NCBI GenBank assembly: GCA_036825755.1
Contig: DAISXR010000006.1
Coordinates: forward strand, 1 to 64,000
DNA from: JAJFTV01 sp036825755
GTDB lineage: Bacteria; Chloroflexota; Anaerolineae; Anaerolineales; Anaerolineaceae
DNA: 64,000 bases
Direction of reading: 5' to 3'
Shown: piece after piece, positions 1 to 7,762 of the stretch
How positions within the stretch are numbered: the first letter of the stretch is position 1
Layout of the letters: each line of letters opens with the position of its first letter
Translations under genes and position numbers: made by a program
Notes under the pieces: model-generated
What the model saw: only the letters and a program-made list of their open reading frames with translations
Database searches by the model: none
What the model was told of the DNA's origin: nothing

Positions 1-75
1 AAATGAACAGGCAATCAGGTCAATAACGATTTTGATTGTCGGCAGTTAAATTCCCCTCTCTGGAATAAACAGAAA

Positions 76-104
76 GTAGGGGGAGGTTCATGAACCTCCC
101 CTAC
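76..104 (-). terminator. Hairpin 3' of the tryptophanase gene
   Basis: An almost perfect inverted repeat (arms GTAGGGG / CCCCTAC extending to AGGTTC / GAACCT, one bulged G) lies about 80 bases past the stop of the minus-strand tryptophanase gene. The T-run on the minus side is weak (TACTTTCTG). It may be a terminator or a dispersed repeat hairpin; similar C-rich hairpins occur near 5.84 and 55.4 kb. Confidence 0.45.
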
Positions 105-184
105 CAAAAACATCAATCGTTAATTCCGATCAAATCCGTCGTTTCGGATCTATAAGTTATCCAACTGCCCGTTGCAAACCTCAG

Positions 185-1570
185 TCAACCCTGTCGCAGC
201 GGCTCAAAACGCGCTGTGAAGTGACGCATCAAAGGCGGCTGGTACACAATTTTATACCCGCTGATCATCTTCGGGTTTGCGGCGATCTCAGCCAGCACAT
301 CCACCACATAATCCAGATGGCTCTGCGTGTACACCCGTCGCGGCAGCGCCAGGCGCACCAGATCCAGTTTGGGGAACACTTCCTTGCCCGTTTCGGGATC
401 CACATACGCGAACGCCACGGTGCCCAGTTCAACGCCGCGGATGCCGCCTTCAACATACAGTGCGATGGAAAGCGCCTGCCCGGGCAGTTCGGCCTGCGGG
501 ATGTGCGGCAGCAGCGTTTTGGCATCCAGGTAGATGGCATGCGCGCCGGGCGGCTCGATAATCGGCACGCCCACCTTCAGCAGCTTTTCGCCCAGGTAAG
601 CGGTTTGCGCCAGCCGGTACTCAAGGTAAGCAGGCTGCAGCACTTCTTTGAAACCCACCGCCATCGCGTCCAGATCACGCCCGGCCAGCCCGCCGTAGGT
701 GGGAAAGCCTTCGCGCTGGATCAGCTCGTTGCGGATGTTCTGGAACAGGTCGGCGTCGTTGGTGGCAATAAACCCGCCGATGTTGACAATGGCGTCCTTC
801 TTGGCGCTCATGGTGGCGCCGTCAGCGTACGAGAAGATCTCCTGCGCAATTTCCAGCGGCGATTTTTCCGCGTAGCCCGGTTCGCGCAGCTTGATGAAGT
901 AAGCGTTCTCCGCAAACCGGCACGCGTCGATAAAGAAGGGAATGCCATATTCGTGGTACACCGCCGCCGTCTCGCGGATGTTCTGCATGGAGACCGGCTG
1001 ACCGCCGCCGGCGTTGTTGGTGATAGTGATCATACCCAGCGGGATGTTCTCTTTTCCGGTTTCTTCGATAAACCGGCGTAGCTTGTTCAGATCCATGTTG
1101 CCTTTGAAATCCACCCGTTTGGCGGGTTCATAGGCATCATCGATGATCAGATTGACCGGCCGTCCGCCGCGGGCGCGGATGTTGCCCTCGGTGGTATCAA
1201 AATGCTGGTTGGAGGGGATGAACTGGCCCGGTTTGACCATCAGATTGGCCAGGATGTTCTCTGCTGCCCGCCCCTGATGGGTGGGAACAAAATATTTGAA
1301 CCCAAAGATCTCATCCATCACCGCTTTCAGGCGATAGTAAGAGCGCGCCCCGGCGTAGGATTCATCACCCTGCATGATGGCGCCCCACTGCTCCTGGCTC
1401 ATGGCCGAGGTGCCTGAATCGGTCAACAGATCGATGAAAACGTCTTCGGCGCGGACGTTGAACAGGTTGTAACCGGCTTCACGAATGGCCGCCAGGCGTT
1501 CCTCGCGGCTGATCAGACGGATGGGTTCGACCATTTTGATGCGGAATGGTTCCGGAATATATTTAATCAC
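185..1570 (-). CDS. tnaA: Tryptophanase (tryptophan indole-lyase)
   Basis: PLP-dependent beta-lyase that splits L-tryptophan into indole, pyruvate and ammonia in the cytoplasm. The 461-residue protein is collinear with the tryptophanase/tyrosine phenol-lyase family. Visible are the DLLTDSGT stretch near residue 47, THQGR near 97, and the PLP-lysine motif MSAKKDA with the Schiff-base lysine at about K258. Two family-distinguishing positions favour tryptophanase: Asp125 in FDTTEG (Thr in tyrosine phenol-lyase) and Leu382 in GVELG (Arg in tyrosine phenol-lyase). The start is GTG, preceded by AGGAG at 8 nt. A DauR/YheO-like regulator is transcribed divergently 146 bp away and is the obvious candidate controller. 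Action on another aromatic amino acid cannot be excluded from sequence. Confidence 0.92.
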   Translation of the reverse strand: MIKYIPEPFRIKMVEPIRLISREERLAAIREAGYNLFNVRAEDVFIDLLTDSGTSAMSQEQWGAIMQGDESYAGARSYYRLKAVMDEIFGFKYFVPTHQGRAAENILANLMVKPGQFIPSNQHFDTTEGNIRARGGRPVNLIIDDAYEPAKRVDFKGNMDLNKLRRFIEETGKENIPLGMITITNNAGGGQPVSMQNIRETAAVYHEYGIPFFIDACRFAENAYFIKLREPGYAEKSPLEIAQEIFSYADGATMSAKKDAIVNIGGFIATNDADLFQNIRNELIQREGFPTYGGLAGRDLDAMAVGFKEVLQPAYLEYRLAQTAYLGEKLLKVGVPIIEPPGAHAIYLDAKTLLPHIPQAELPGQALSIALYVEGGIRGVELGTVAFAYVDPETGKEVFPKLDLVRLALPRRVYTQSHLDYVVDVLAEIAANPKMISGYKIVYQPPLMRHFTARFEPLRQG

Positions 1571-1681
1571 GATGGGTTCTCCTGATTGGGATTGAAAAAC
1601 TCGACCTTCTACCTTATGGTAACATTTTCACAATAGATTGTCAATCTGTTGAACTGATAAACATTTTGTTGATCCATGTTG

Positions 1682-1687
1682 TATAAT
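1682..1687 (+). promoter_or_regulatory. Candidate -10 of the divergent regulator
   Basis: A perfect TATAAT lies 29 nt upstream of the regulator start codon, in the 146-bp spacer shared with tnaA. No good -35 hexamer is visible at 16-18 nt, so it may depend on an activator or be fortuitous. Confidence 0.4.
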
Positions 1688-1716
1688 GAATTACATATCA
1701 AATTCGGGAGAAGAGC

Positions 1717-2403
1717 ATGTCAGCCGATGAAAAAAAACGTCTCATTGAGCAACTCAAGCCGGTCGCCCGAGCGGTGGTCGATCTGTTCGGCCCCAACTGC
1801 GAAGCCGTGGTGCACGACCTGACCGATCTGGAACACTCGATCGTGTGGATTGAGGGCGACCTCACCCACCGCAAAATCGGCGGCTCCATGACCGATCTGG
1901 GCCTGATGCAATTGCGCGATAACCACGGGCAGGAGATCGTCAATTACGTTTCCACCACCCCGGATGGGCGGGTGATCAAATCCACCTCGGTAGTCTACCG
2001 GAGCAAAAAAGGTGAAAACATGGTATCCCTGTCCATCAACCTGGATATCACCGCCTTCCGCACCATCGAACACATTTTGCACGGCATCACGCGCCAGCCC
2101 AGTGACGAGCTGTACACCGAGCGTTTCTCGGATGATATCAATGAAATCCTGGAAAGCATTCTGTATGAAAGTGAGCAGGAGATCGGCAAACCCGTGGCCG
2201 GCATGAACCGCGCCGAGAAGATTGCTCTGGTGCGCCGGATGGATGAGCGCGGGGTTTTTCAGATCAAGAAAGCTGCTCCCCTGATTGCCAGACGCCTGGG
2301 TGTCACCCGTTACACGGTTTACAATTATCTCAACGAAACGCGGGGAACTGCCGATACCGGCAGCCCGGACGACACGCAGCCCCGCGCCGCCGATACTATC
2401 TGA
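1717..2403 (+). CDS. DauR/YheO-family transcriptional regulator (PAS + HTH)
   Basis: Predicted DNA-binding regulator of 228 residues. The N-terminal about 120 residues match the YheO-like PAS domain (PF08348 type): they start LKPVARAVVDLFGPNCEAVVHDL and contain SIVWIEGDLTHRKIGGSMTDLGL. The C-terminal about 60 residues form the HTH_22-type domain ending in the recognition-helix region VTRYTVYNYLNE. YheO/DauR relatives control amino-acid catabolic genes; P. aeruginosa DauR acts on D-arginine catabolism. Divergence from tryptophanase suggests it senses tryptophan, indole or a related amino acid, which is inference. A good Shine-Dalgarno (GGGAG) precedes the ATG. The thioesterase gene follows after 17 nt and may be cotranscribed. 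Confidence 0.82.
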   Translation: MSADEKKRLIEQLKPVARAVVDLFGPNCEAVVHDLTDLEHSIVWIEGDLTHRKIGGSMTDLGLMQLRDNHGQEIVNYVSTTPDGRVIKSTSVVYRSKKGENMVSLSINLDITAFRTIEHILHGITRQPSDELYTERFSDDINEILESILYESEQEIGKPVAGMNRAEKIALVRRMDERGVFQIKKAAPLIARRLGVTRYTVYNYLNETRGTADTGSPDDTQPRAADTI

Positions 2404-2420
2404 AAAGAGACCCTTCCTTC

Positions 2421-3167
2421 ATGACCCTTTTGCCTGTCTGGACCGAGACCACCTCGGTCAAACCTTATGAGACCGATTTTCGCGGTTTATGGAAACCGCA
2501 CTGCTTCTTCCAGGCCTTTCAACAGGCTGCCACCTGCCACGCCGAACACCTGGGAGTAGGCTATCATGCCATGCTCAACCAGGGGATTGCCTGGCTGCTG
2601 GCCCGGTTGATGGTAAAAATCAACCGCCGGCCGTCGCTGGATGAACCGCTCACCCTGAAAACCTGGCCGCGCGGATTGCAGCAAAAGATCTTCTTCATGC
2701 GTGATTTCCGGATGCTGGACGCTGCGGGAGAAACCATCGCAGCAGCCACCTCAGCCTGGCTGCTGGTGGATATGCAAAAGCGCTCTTTGGTGAGACCGGA
2801 TGCCTCCATACTGGAACGCCTGCCCGCCAACCCCGGCCGCCTGGCGCTGAACGAGCAGATTGACCGCATTACCCTTCCGGATAGCATGAAAGAATGCTTC
2901 AAAGTCGATGCAAGTTACAGCACGCTGGATTTGATCGGGCATGTCAACAACGCCCGTTATGTGGAGTGGGCCGCCGATTGTTTTCCGCTGGACTGGTACA
3001 GAGACCGGCAACTGGATACCCTGCAAATCAACTACGCCGGCGAGGTAAAGCCTGGCGAGCAGGTTTCGGTGCGGGCAGCCCAACAGGATGGGTTCATCTG
3101 GCTGGTGGCAGGCGAAAACCTCTCCAATGGCACGCGCGCCTTTGAGATGGTGTGGACCTGGAAATAA
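2421..3167 (+). CDS. Acyl-ACP thioesterase-like hydrolase
   Basis: Predicted cytoplasmic acyl-[acyl-carrier-protein] thioesterase, 248 residues, double hot-dog fold. The first half carries a hot-dog module (YETDFRGLWKPHCFFQAFQQAATCHAEHLGVG). The second half has the conserved HVNNARYVEW signature near residue 173, which in bacterial and plant FatA/FatB relatives supplies catalytic Asn and His residues. Length matches bacterial members of PF01643. Such enzymes release free fatty acids and set acyl chain length. It sits 17 nt after the DauR-like regulator with no metabolic link to tryptophanase that I can see. The substrate chain length cannot be read from the sequence. Confidence 0.85.
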   Translation: MTLLPVWTETTSVKPYETDFRGLWKPHCFFQAFQQAATCHAEHLGVGYHAMLNQGIAWLLARLMVKINRRPSLDEPLTLKTWPRGLQQKIFFMRDFRMLDAAGETIAAATSAWLLVDMQKRSLVRPDASILERLPANPGRLALNEQIDRITLPDSMKECFKVDASYSTLDLIGHVNNARYVEWAADCFPLDWYRDRQLDTLQINYAGEVKPGEQVSVRAAQQDGFIWLVAGENLSNGTRAFEMVWTWK

Positions 3168-3204
3168 GCCCGTCGATCTGGCTGCACCCGTCTGTTTTTT
3201 GATA

Positions 3205-3216
3205 TACAATCGGGGT
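3205..3216 (+). promoter_or_regulatory. Leaderless-type promoter of the Crp/Fnr gene
   Basis: TACAAT (3205-3210) is followed by six bases and then the ATG at 3217. With a start site about 7 nt after the -10, transcription would begin at or next to the start codon. The same spacing precedes two other genes in the window (19310 and 53383), and 57604 has it with one extra base. Confidence 0.5.
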
Positions 3217-3900
3217 ATGACCTCCCCAACAAACCCTCTGCGTCAGATCAAACTGTTCGCGGATCTATCGGATGCCACACTGGCGCGCATTCTCCGGCAT
3301 ACCGTTCAGCGCGCCTTCCAGGCGGGTGAAATCATCCAGTGGGAAACCGATCCTGCCCCGGGCGCTCACTTTATCACCTCTGGGCGTGTGCAGGTGTTTC
3401 GCACCTCCGCGGAAGGCCGTGAACAGATTCTGGCCAATCTGGATCCCGGTGAAGCGCTGAACACAGTGCCGCTTTTTCAGCCGGATGGCGCCAACCCGGC
3501 CTCGGCTCGCGCCCTTACCCCGGTAGAAACGCGCTTTTTACCCCGCGAGCCGTTTTTGAGCATCGTTGAGCAAAGCCCTGATCTGGCCCTGGCGCTGCTG
3601 CGTGATTTCGCCGGTAAGCTGTCCGCCCTGACCGGGCTGGTGGGTCTGCTTTCGCTGCACTCCATCCGCGGACGCCTGGCGCGGTTTTTGATCGAGCAGG
3701 CCGACTCGCCTGCCCCGGCGGGCCCGGGCGGCACATCCCCGCGCTGGACACAGGACGAAATCGCCGCCCATCTGGGTACCGTGCGCGATGTGGTGGGCCG
3801 CACGCTGCGCTCGTTTGAAGAAGCGGGTTGGGTACGCCGCCGCCAGGGGCGCATTGAACTGCTGGACCGCGCCGCCCTGGAAGCTGAAGCCGAGCAGTAA
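3217..3900 (+). CDS. Crp/Fnr-family transcriptional regulator
   Basis: 227-residue regulator with an N-terminal cyclic-nucleotide-binding-like beta roll (about residues 10-125), a dimerisation helix (about 130-160), and a C-terminal winged helix-turn-helix (about 170-215; TQDEIAAHLGTVRDVVGRTL carries the family recognition-helix pattern). There is no cysteine in the protein, so it cannot hold an FNR-type [4Fe-4S] cluster; a small molecule, a haem or another signal is more likely. The reading frame is open further upstream, but the ATG at 3217 fits the family N-terminus and a leaderless promoter. The ferredoxin and DUF438-hemerythrin genes follow on the same strand and may be its targets. Confidence 0.86.
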   Translation: MTSPTNPLRQIKLFADLSDATLARILRHTVQRAFQAGEIIQWETDPAPGAHFITSGRVQVFRTSAEGREQILANLDPGEALNTVPLFQPDGANPASARALTPVETRFLPREPFLSIVEQSPDLALALLRDFAGKLSALTGLVGLLSLHSIRGRLARFLIEQADSPAPAGPGGTSPRWTQDEIAAHLGTVRDVVGRTLRSFEEAGWVRRRQGRIELLDRAALEAEAEQ

Positions 3901-3930
3901 TCTTTCAAGCAATCTTATTTCAATTTTCGC

Positions 3931-3985
3931 AAAAGTTTTCCACATGGCCTTTTGGTCACCTAAGGGGTCCTGTGGAAAACTTTTT
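3931..3985 (+). terminator. Long hairpin terminator after the Crp/Fnr gene
   Basis: A perfect 14-bp inverted repeat (AAAAGTTTTCCACA at 3931-3944 and its complement at 3971-3984) continues inward through about nine further pairs with wobbles. It is followed by TTTTTGATTTTTGG. The A-run on the other side would let it work in both directions. The arms contain TTTTCCACA, one mismatch from a DnaA box, but the hairpin form explains them better. Confidence 0.7.
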
Positions 3986-4055
3986 GATTTTTGGCTAATT
4001 TCTGCGGTTTGGTGCGCTTACTATCAAAGATTCATCTATTTTTTTAGTTTATAAA

Positions 4056-4079
4056 TACGACAAATGTCGTAGATATTAT
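4056..4079 (+). promoter_or_regulatory. Palindromic operator and -10 before the ferredoxin gene
   Basis: A perfect 7+2+7 palindrome, TACGACAAATGTCGTA (4056-4071), abuts a -10-like TATTAT (4074-4079) about 48 nt upstream of the ferredoxin ATG. The length and symmetry suit a dimeric winged-helix regulator such as the Crp/Fnr protein encoded just upstream. Its position across the -35 region suggests repression or replacement of the -35 contact. The regulator assignment is inference. Confidence 0.45.
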
Positions 4080-4126
4080 CTTGTTAATCCCGTACACTAT
4101 GCTCAATCAAGAAAACGGAGCCAACA

Positions 4127-4357
4127 ATGACCGACCTGAGCCTTCCATCCATCGACATGAGCCTGTGTACCGCCTGCGGTATCTGCGTAGAAATTTGCCC
4201 TGCTCATGCGTTGGAAATGAGCCCGGACGGTCCCCGCTTCTCAACGCCGGAAAACTGCACCTGGTGCAGCGACTGTGAAGCCCTGTGCCCCTCCTCCGCC
4301 ATCACCTGTGATTTTGAAATCGGCTGGGGATCCGGGGCAGAACAAAAACGTTCGTAA
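4127..4357 (+). CDS. 2x[4Fe-4S] ferredoxin-like protein
   Basis: 76-residue electron-transfer protein. Two cysteine clusters, CTACGICVEICP and CTWCSDCEALCP, each have the CxxCxxCxxxCP pattern that binds a [4Fe-4S] cluster. The short acidic body matches bacterial 8Fe ferredoxin-like proteins. It has an upstream CGGAG ribosome site and is followed after 28 nt by the DUF438-hemerythrin gene on the same strand, so both are probably one transcript under the palindrome at 4056. It likely passes electrons within a redox-sensing or detoxifying pathway; the partner is not identifiable. Confidence 0.88.
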   Translation: MTDLSLPSIDMSLCTACGICVEICPAHALEMSPDGPRFSTPENCTWCSDCEALCPSSAITCDFEIGWGSGAEQKRS

Positions 4358-4385
4358 AGACAACTTCTTAGAGGAGAATGGATCC

Positions 4386-5678
4386 ATGAGTGAGTACATC
4401 AACAATGTTACGCGTCGCAAGGAAACCCTGAAAAGCATTCTGCGTCAGCTTCATGAGGGTAAATCGGTCGATGAGGTCAAAGCAGAATTTGCCGGCTTGT
4501 CCGACGAAATCAACGCCGAGGAAATTGCCGAGGTGGAACAGATGCTGATCAGCGAGGGCATGCCCGTCTCTGAGGTCCACAATTTGTGTGATGTCCATGT
4601 GGCCGTCATGCGCGATGCGCTGGAACGCGGCGGCAGCCCGGATACCATCCCGGGGCATCCCCTGCACACCTTCAAGCTGGAAAACAACGCCGTGGATCAA
4701 ACCCTCACCGGTCTGCGCCGCGCTTTTGAAGCCTTCAAGACCCGCCGCGATGCGCAGTCGCTGGCTATGCTGTGCCGGCAGGCTGAAGCGCTGCTGGATT
4801 ACGAACGCCACTACTCGCGCAAGGAGAATATCCTCTTTCCCTATATGGAAAAACATGATTTCTACGGTCCCTCGCAGGTGATGTGGCAGACTCACGATCA
4901 GATCCGCGCCCTGTGGAAATCACTGTTCAAGGCGCTGCCGCAGCAGCCGGAAGTGGATGCGGCTCAACTGGACGATATCGAATTGATATTGAACCCGCTG
5001 GAGCAAACCATCCGCGATATGGTTTATAAAGAGGAGAAAATCCTTTTCCCCACATCGCTCAATCTGATGAGCGAGGCGGAATGGCTGGAAGCCCGCCGGC
5101 AGGAAGCCGAGATCGGCTACTTTGTGGTGCAGCCCGGCAATCAGTGGCCGCCTGTCTCGCAAGCCAAACCCGAGGTGAAACCCGCCGCGGTACAGTTTGT
5201 GGCTCCCACACCGGTTCCCCAGGCAGCAGTGCCCGTGATCCAACCCGACCCAAACGGCCAGGCACTGCCGCTCAACACCGGCGAGCTCACGCTCAAGCAG
5301 ATCGATCTGCTGCTCACTCACCTGCCCGTGGACGTGACCTTTGTGGACGAAAACGACGAGGTGCGCTATTTCTCGCAGACCCGCGAGCGAATTTTCGCCC
5401 GCACGCCTGCCATCATCGGCCGAAAGGTGCAAAACTGCCACCCGCCGCAGAGCGTGCACCGCGTGACCCAGATTGTGGAGGATTTCCGCAGCGGCACACG
5501 TGACTCGGCCGAGTTCTGGATCCAGATGGGGCCCAAATTTGTGCATATCGCCTACTACGCCATCCGTGACGAGAATGGAAAGTACTGCGGAACGCTGGAG
5601 GTCAGCCAGGACGCTGCTCATCTGCGCTCTCTCACCGGCGAACGGCGCCTGCTGGATGGAGCCGAACCGGGGGCATAG
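4386..5678 (+). CDS. DUF438 - hemerythrin - PAS protein
   Basis: 430-residue predicted cytoplasmic sensor. Residues about 1-80 match DUF438 (SEYINNVTRRKETLKSILRQLHEG). About 85-260 form a hemerythrin-like four-helix HHE domain with the expected histidine and carboxylate positions (HPLHTFKLENN, ERHYSRKENILFPYMEKH, THDQIR, YKEEKILFP). After a Pro-rich linker (about 275-320) comes a PAS-like domain (LPVDVTFVDENDEVRYFSQ onward). Proteins of this architecture occur in anaerobes and are thought to sense O2 or NO through the di-iron site. The start follows GAGGAG by 9 nt. A longer open frame upstream overlaps the ferredoxin gene and lacks a ribosome site, so it was not used. Confidence 0.87.
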   Translation: MSEYINNVTRRKETLKSILRQLHEGKSVDEVKAEFAGLSDEINAEEIAEVEQMLISEGMPVSEVHNLCDVHVAVMRDALERGGSPDTIPGHPLHTFKLENNAVDQTLTGLRRAFEAFKTRRDAQSLAMLCRQAEALLDYERHYSRKENILFPYMEKHDFYGPSQVMWQTHDQIRALWKSLFKALPQQPEVDAAQLDDIELILNPLEQTIRDMVYKEEKILFPTSLNLMSEAEWLEARRQEAEIGYFVVQPGNQWPPVSQAKPEVKPAAVQFVAPTPVPQAAVPVIQPDPNGQALPLNTGELTLKQIDLLLTHLPVDVTFVDENDEVRYFSQTRERIFARTPAIIGRKVQNCHPPQSVHRVTQIVEDFRSGTRDSAEFWIQMGPKFVHIAYYAIRDENGKYCGTLEVSQDAAHLRSLTGERRLLDGAEPGA

Positions 5679-5730
5679 ACCCTTCCCCCGCTTTTGGAAG
5701 AACGCTTACAGGTTTTTTATTGGTAAAGCC

Positions 5731-5760
5731 GCCGCCGCAGTGCTTCGTCGCTGCGGCGGC
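5731..5760. terminator. GC-rich hairpin after the DUF438 gene
   Basis: A perfect 10-bp stem, GCCGCCGCAG / CTGCGGCGGC, with a 10-base loop lies 53 bases after the DUF438 stop. No T-run follows, so it may act as a weak or Rho-assisted terminator, or protect the 3' end. Confidence 0.4.
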
Positions 5761-5836
5761 CAATATTATGCAAACAGGCGCTCATCCCTCGCAACAAAAA
5801 TTTCCTGGCAGAAACAGCCGCGCCTTAGAAAAATAT

Positions 5837-5857
5837 CCCCTTCCTTATGGGAAGGGG
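5837..5857. repeat. C-rich dispersed hairpin (CCCCTTCC/GGAAGGGG)
   Basis: An 8-bp stem, CCCCTTCC / GGAAGGGG, with a 5-base loop is flanked by a further G-run and a CCCCT block. It lies in the 220-bp space between the converging DUF438 and solute-binding protein genes. It resembles the short hairpin repeats scattered through intergenic DNA in this window. Confidence 0.4.
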
Positions 5858-5898
5858 TCAGGGGGTTGGGTCTATCCCCTGATTAAAATGAATTTTCG

Positions 5899-7590
5899 TT
5901 ATTCGACGATATATGCGTCCTGCAGATACAGTGCGTTCATCTTGGATGAATAGGTATAACCCTGCACACGAGAGTTCAAAGCATAGTAATTCACCGGAAT
6001 GTACAAAGGCAGGATATAGGCTTTTTCAACGATCATCTTCTGAGCCTGGTTTACCCACTCCTGGCGCGCAGCCGGGTCGGTTTCTGAGCGGGTATGCTGC
6101 AGGATCTCATCCAGTTCAGGGTCAGACACCTGCGAAAGGTTATTGCCGCCCACCATGGAAGAGTGGTATGAGATATACAGCATATCGGCTTCCAGATCGG
6201 TGTTGCCCATTACGCTGAATTCATAGTCGCCGGCAATGGTGCGCTGGATCAAAAGACCGGCTTCGCCCTGTTCGATCGTCAAAGCTACACCCAGTTCCTT
6301 AAGTTGCTCAACCGTGATCTCGGTCGTTTTCACCCAGGTCTCGGGTGAGAGCGTGTAAACGGTTAAGGCGAACGGCTGTCCGTCAGGGGTGATCAGCATA
6401 CCGTCAGCGCCGTAGGTATAGCCGGCTTCCTGCATCAACGCTTTTGCCTGATCCAGATCATAGCCGTAGCCAATCTGCTCCACACCATCCCAGTAGCCAA
6501 TCTGGCTGGGGGTCAGAGGCCCGTACTCAATATAACCTTTGCCCTGCGCCAAAAGCTGGATATAAGCGTCGCGGTTGATCGCCAGGTTAAACGCCTTCCG
6601 AACACGGATGTCATCAAAGGGAGGTTTGGCAACATTAAAGAGGAAGAATGGGCGGGGGCCCTGCTGCATGGCCTCAAGCAGATTGACGTTGCCTGTGTTC
6701 TGTAAAAGCTCCACATCTTTCGTTTCGATCTGTGAGTAATCAATCTCACCTGCTTCAAGCCCGGCCAGAATGGTGGAGTACTCGGGAATGACCAGAATTT
6801 CAATGGTTTCGATATTCCATGCACCGGTATTCATTCCCTCAATCTGCGGTCCCCAGTTGTAGTCGGGGTTGCGGGTGAGCACTACCTTTGAGCCGCGCTG
6901 CCAGTCAGTGACCACATACGGTCCGCAGCTAATGGGGTTTAAAGCCCAGGCATCGGCGCCCATCTCATTGAAGGCTTTTTCGGAATAGACCATCATAAAA
7001 GACGGGTCGGCCAGCCGAATAAGGAGCGGATAATACGGTTCGGACAGAGTGATTTGAAAGGTATAGTCATCCACTGCCACAAATGAATCCATGGTGGTAG
7101 GTCCCAGGTTGCCCGATGTAACCGGAGAAGCGGTTTCAGGGTTGATGGCGCGCCGGTAAGTGAACTCAAAATCTTTGGCAGTCAGCGGGTAACCGTTGGA
7201 AAATTTGACATCATCGCGTAAATGGAAGGTCCATACCAGGCCGTCTTCGGAAACCTCCCACGATTTTGCCAGCCAGGGTACCACATTGGCATCCGGGTCC
7301 AGACTGATCAAAGCAGCGCCCACAAATTGTAAAACATTGGTTGATACCAGCAGACTGGTCAGATGGGCATCCAAAGTATCCGGGTCACCATATTGGGCAA
7401 AACGGAGCGTTCCGCCAATTTTATCAGCGGGGGCTTCCGTAACCACTTGTTCTGCCGGCGCTTCTTCGACAGCTTCAGTTGCCTCGGCGGCCGGTTGAGG
7501 CGCCTGGGTGGCGGCGGGTTGGCAAGCCGCCATCAGCAGGGAAAGAGATAATATCATTCCCATCACAAGGAAAATCCATTTTCTACTCAT
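5899..7590 (-). CDS. ABC transporter solute-binding lipoprotein, family 5 (peptide/nickel type)
   Basis: 563-residue extracytoplasmic lipoprotein. The signal peptide has a lipobox ending LMAAC (Cys about 23), followed by an Ala/Pro/Thr/Glu-rich tether, then a full-length SBP_bac_5 domain (typical stretches YGDPDTLDAH, AKSWEVSEDGLVWTFHLRDDVKFSNG, FNLAINRDAYIQLLAQGKG). Family members deliver oligopeptides, dipeptides, nickel or sugars to an ABC importer; the ligand cannot be read here. No permease or ATPase genes adjoin it, so it is an orphan component. The frame is open 43 codons further upstream, but the ATG at 7590 has AAGGTGG and begins the signal peptide. The two-component genes upstream may regulate it. 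Confidence 0.9.
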   Translation of the reverse strand: MSRKWIFLVMGMILSLSLLMAACQPAATQAPQPAAEATEAVEEAPAEQVVTEAPADKIGGTLRFAQYGDPDTLDAHLTSLLVSTNVLQFVGAALISLDPDANVVPWLAKSWEVSEDGLVWTFHLRDDVKFSNGYPLTAKDFEFTYRRAINPETASPVTSGNLGPTTMDSFVAVDDYTFQITLSEPYYPLLIRLADPSFMMVYSEKAFNEMGADAWALNPISCGPYVVTDWQRGSKVVLTRNPDYNWGPQIEGMNTGAWNIETIEILVIPEYSTILAGLEAGEIDYSQIETKDVELLQNTGNVNLLEAMQQGPRPFFLFNVAKPPFDDIRVRKAFNLAINRDAYIQLLAQGKGYIEYGPLTPSQIGYWDGVEQIGYGYDLDQAKALMQEAGYTYGADGMLITPDGQPFALTVYTLSPETWVKTTEITVEQLKELGVALTIEQGEAGLLIQRTIAGDYEFSVMGNTDLEADMLYISYHSSMVGGNNLSQVSDPELDEILQHTRSETDPAARQEWVNQAQKMIVEKAYILPLYIPVNYYALNSRVQGYTYSSKMNALYLQDAYIVE

Positions 7591-7705
7591 AATCCACCTT
7601 TTCTCTTTTATTAATTGCGTGAATTGATTTGTTGCATTAAACATCAGACCAGGTCGAATTACAATTGCCAATATGCTTTGTCTAGACATTTTGTGTTCAA
7701 AAATA

Positions 7706-7733
7706 AAAACATACCTCAAATGAGGTATGTTTT
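7706..7733 (-). terminator. Terminator of the 8.4-10.8 kb two-component operon
   Basis: The inverted repeat AAAACATACCTCA / TGAGGTATGTTTT (13-bp arms, 2-base spacer) is followed on the minus strand by TTTTTATTTTTG. It sits 30 bases after the response-regulator stop. Confidence 0.75.
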
Positions 7734-7762
7734 ACTGAATCAGAGCAATGGTCGGTTATGCG

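Noticed and set aside
221..1081. Long plus-strand open frame opposite the tryptophanase gene.
   Set aside because: It is the complement of a well-conserved enzyme gene; similar antisense frames lie opposite most long genes in this G+C-rich DNA.
185..1570. Tyrosine phenol-lyase.
   Set aside because: The two specificity positions are Asp125 and Leu382, as in tryptophanase, instead of Thr and Arg.
3936..3979. Two DnaA-box-like TTTTCCACA sequences in opposite orientation as a possible oriC.
   Set aside because: They are the arms of one long hairpin with a T-run after the Crp/Fnr gene, are one mismatch off consensus, and no further boxes or AT-rich unwinding region accompany them.
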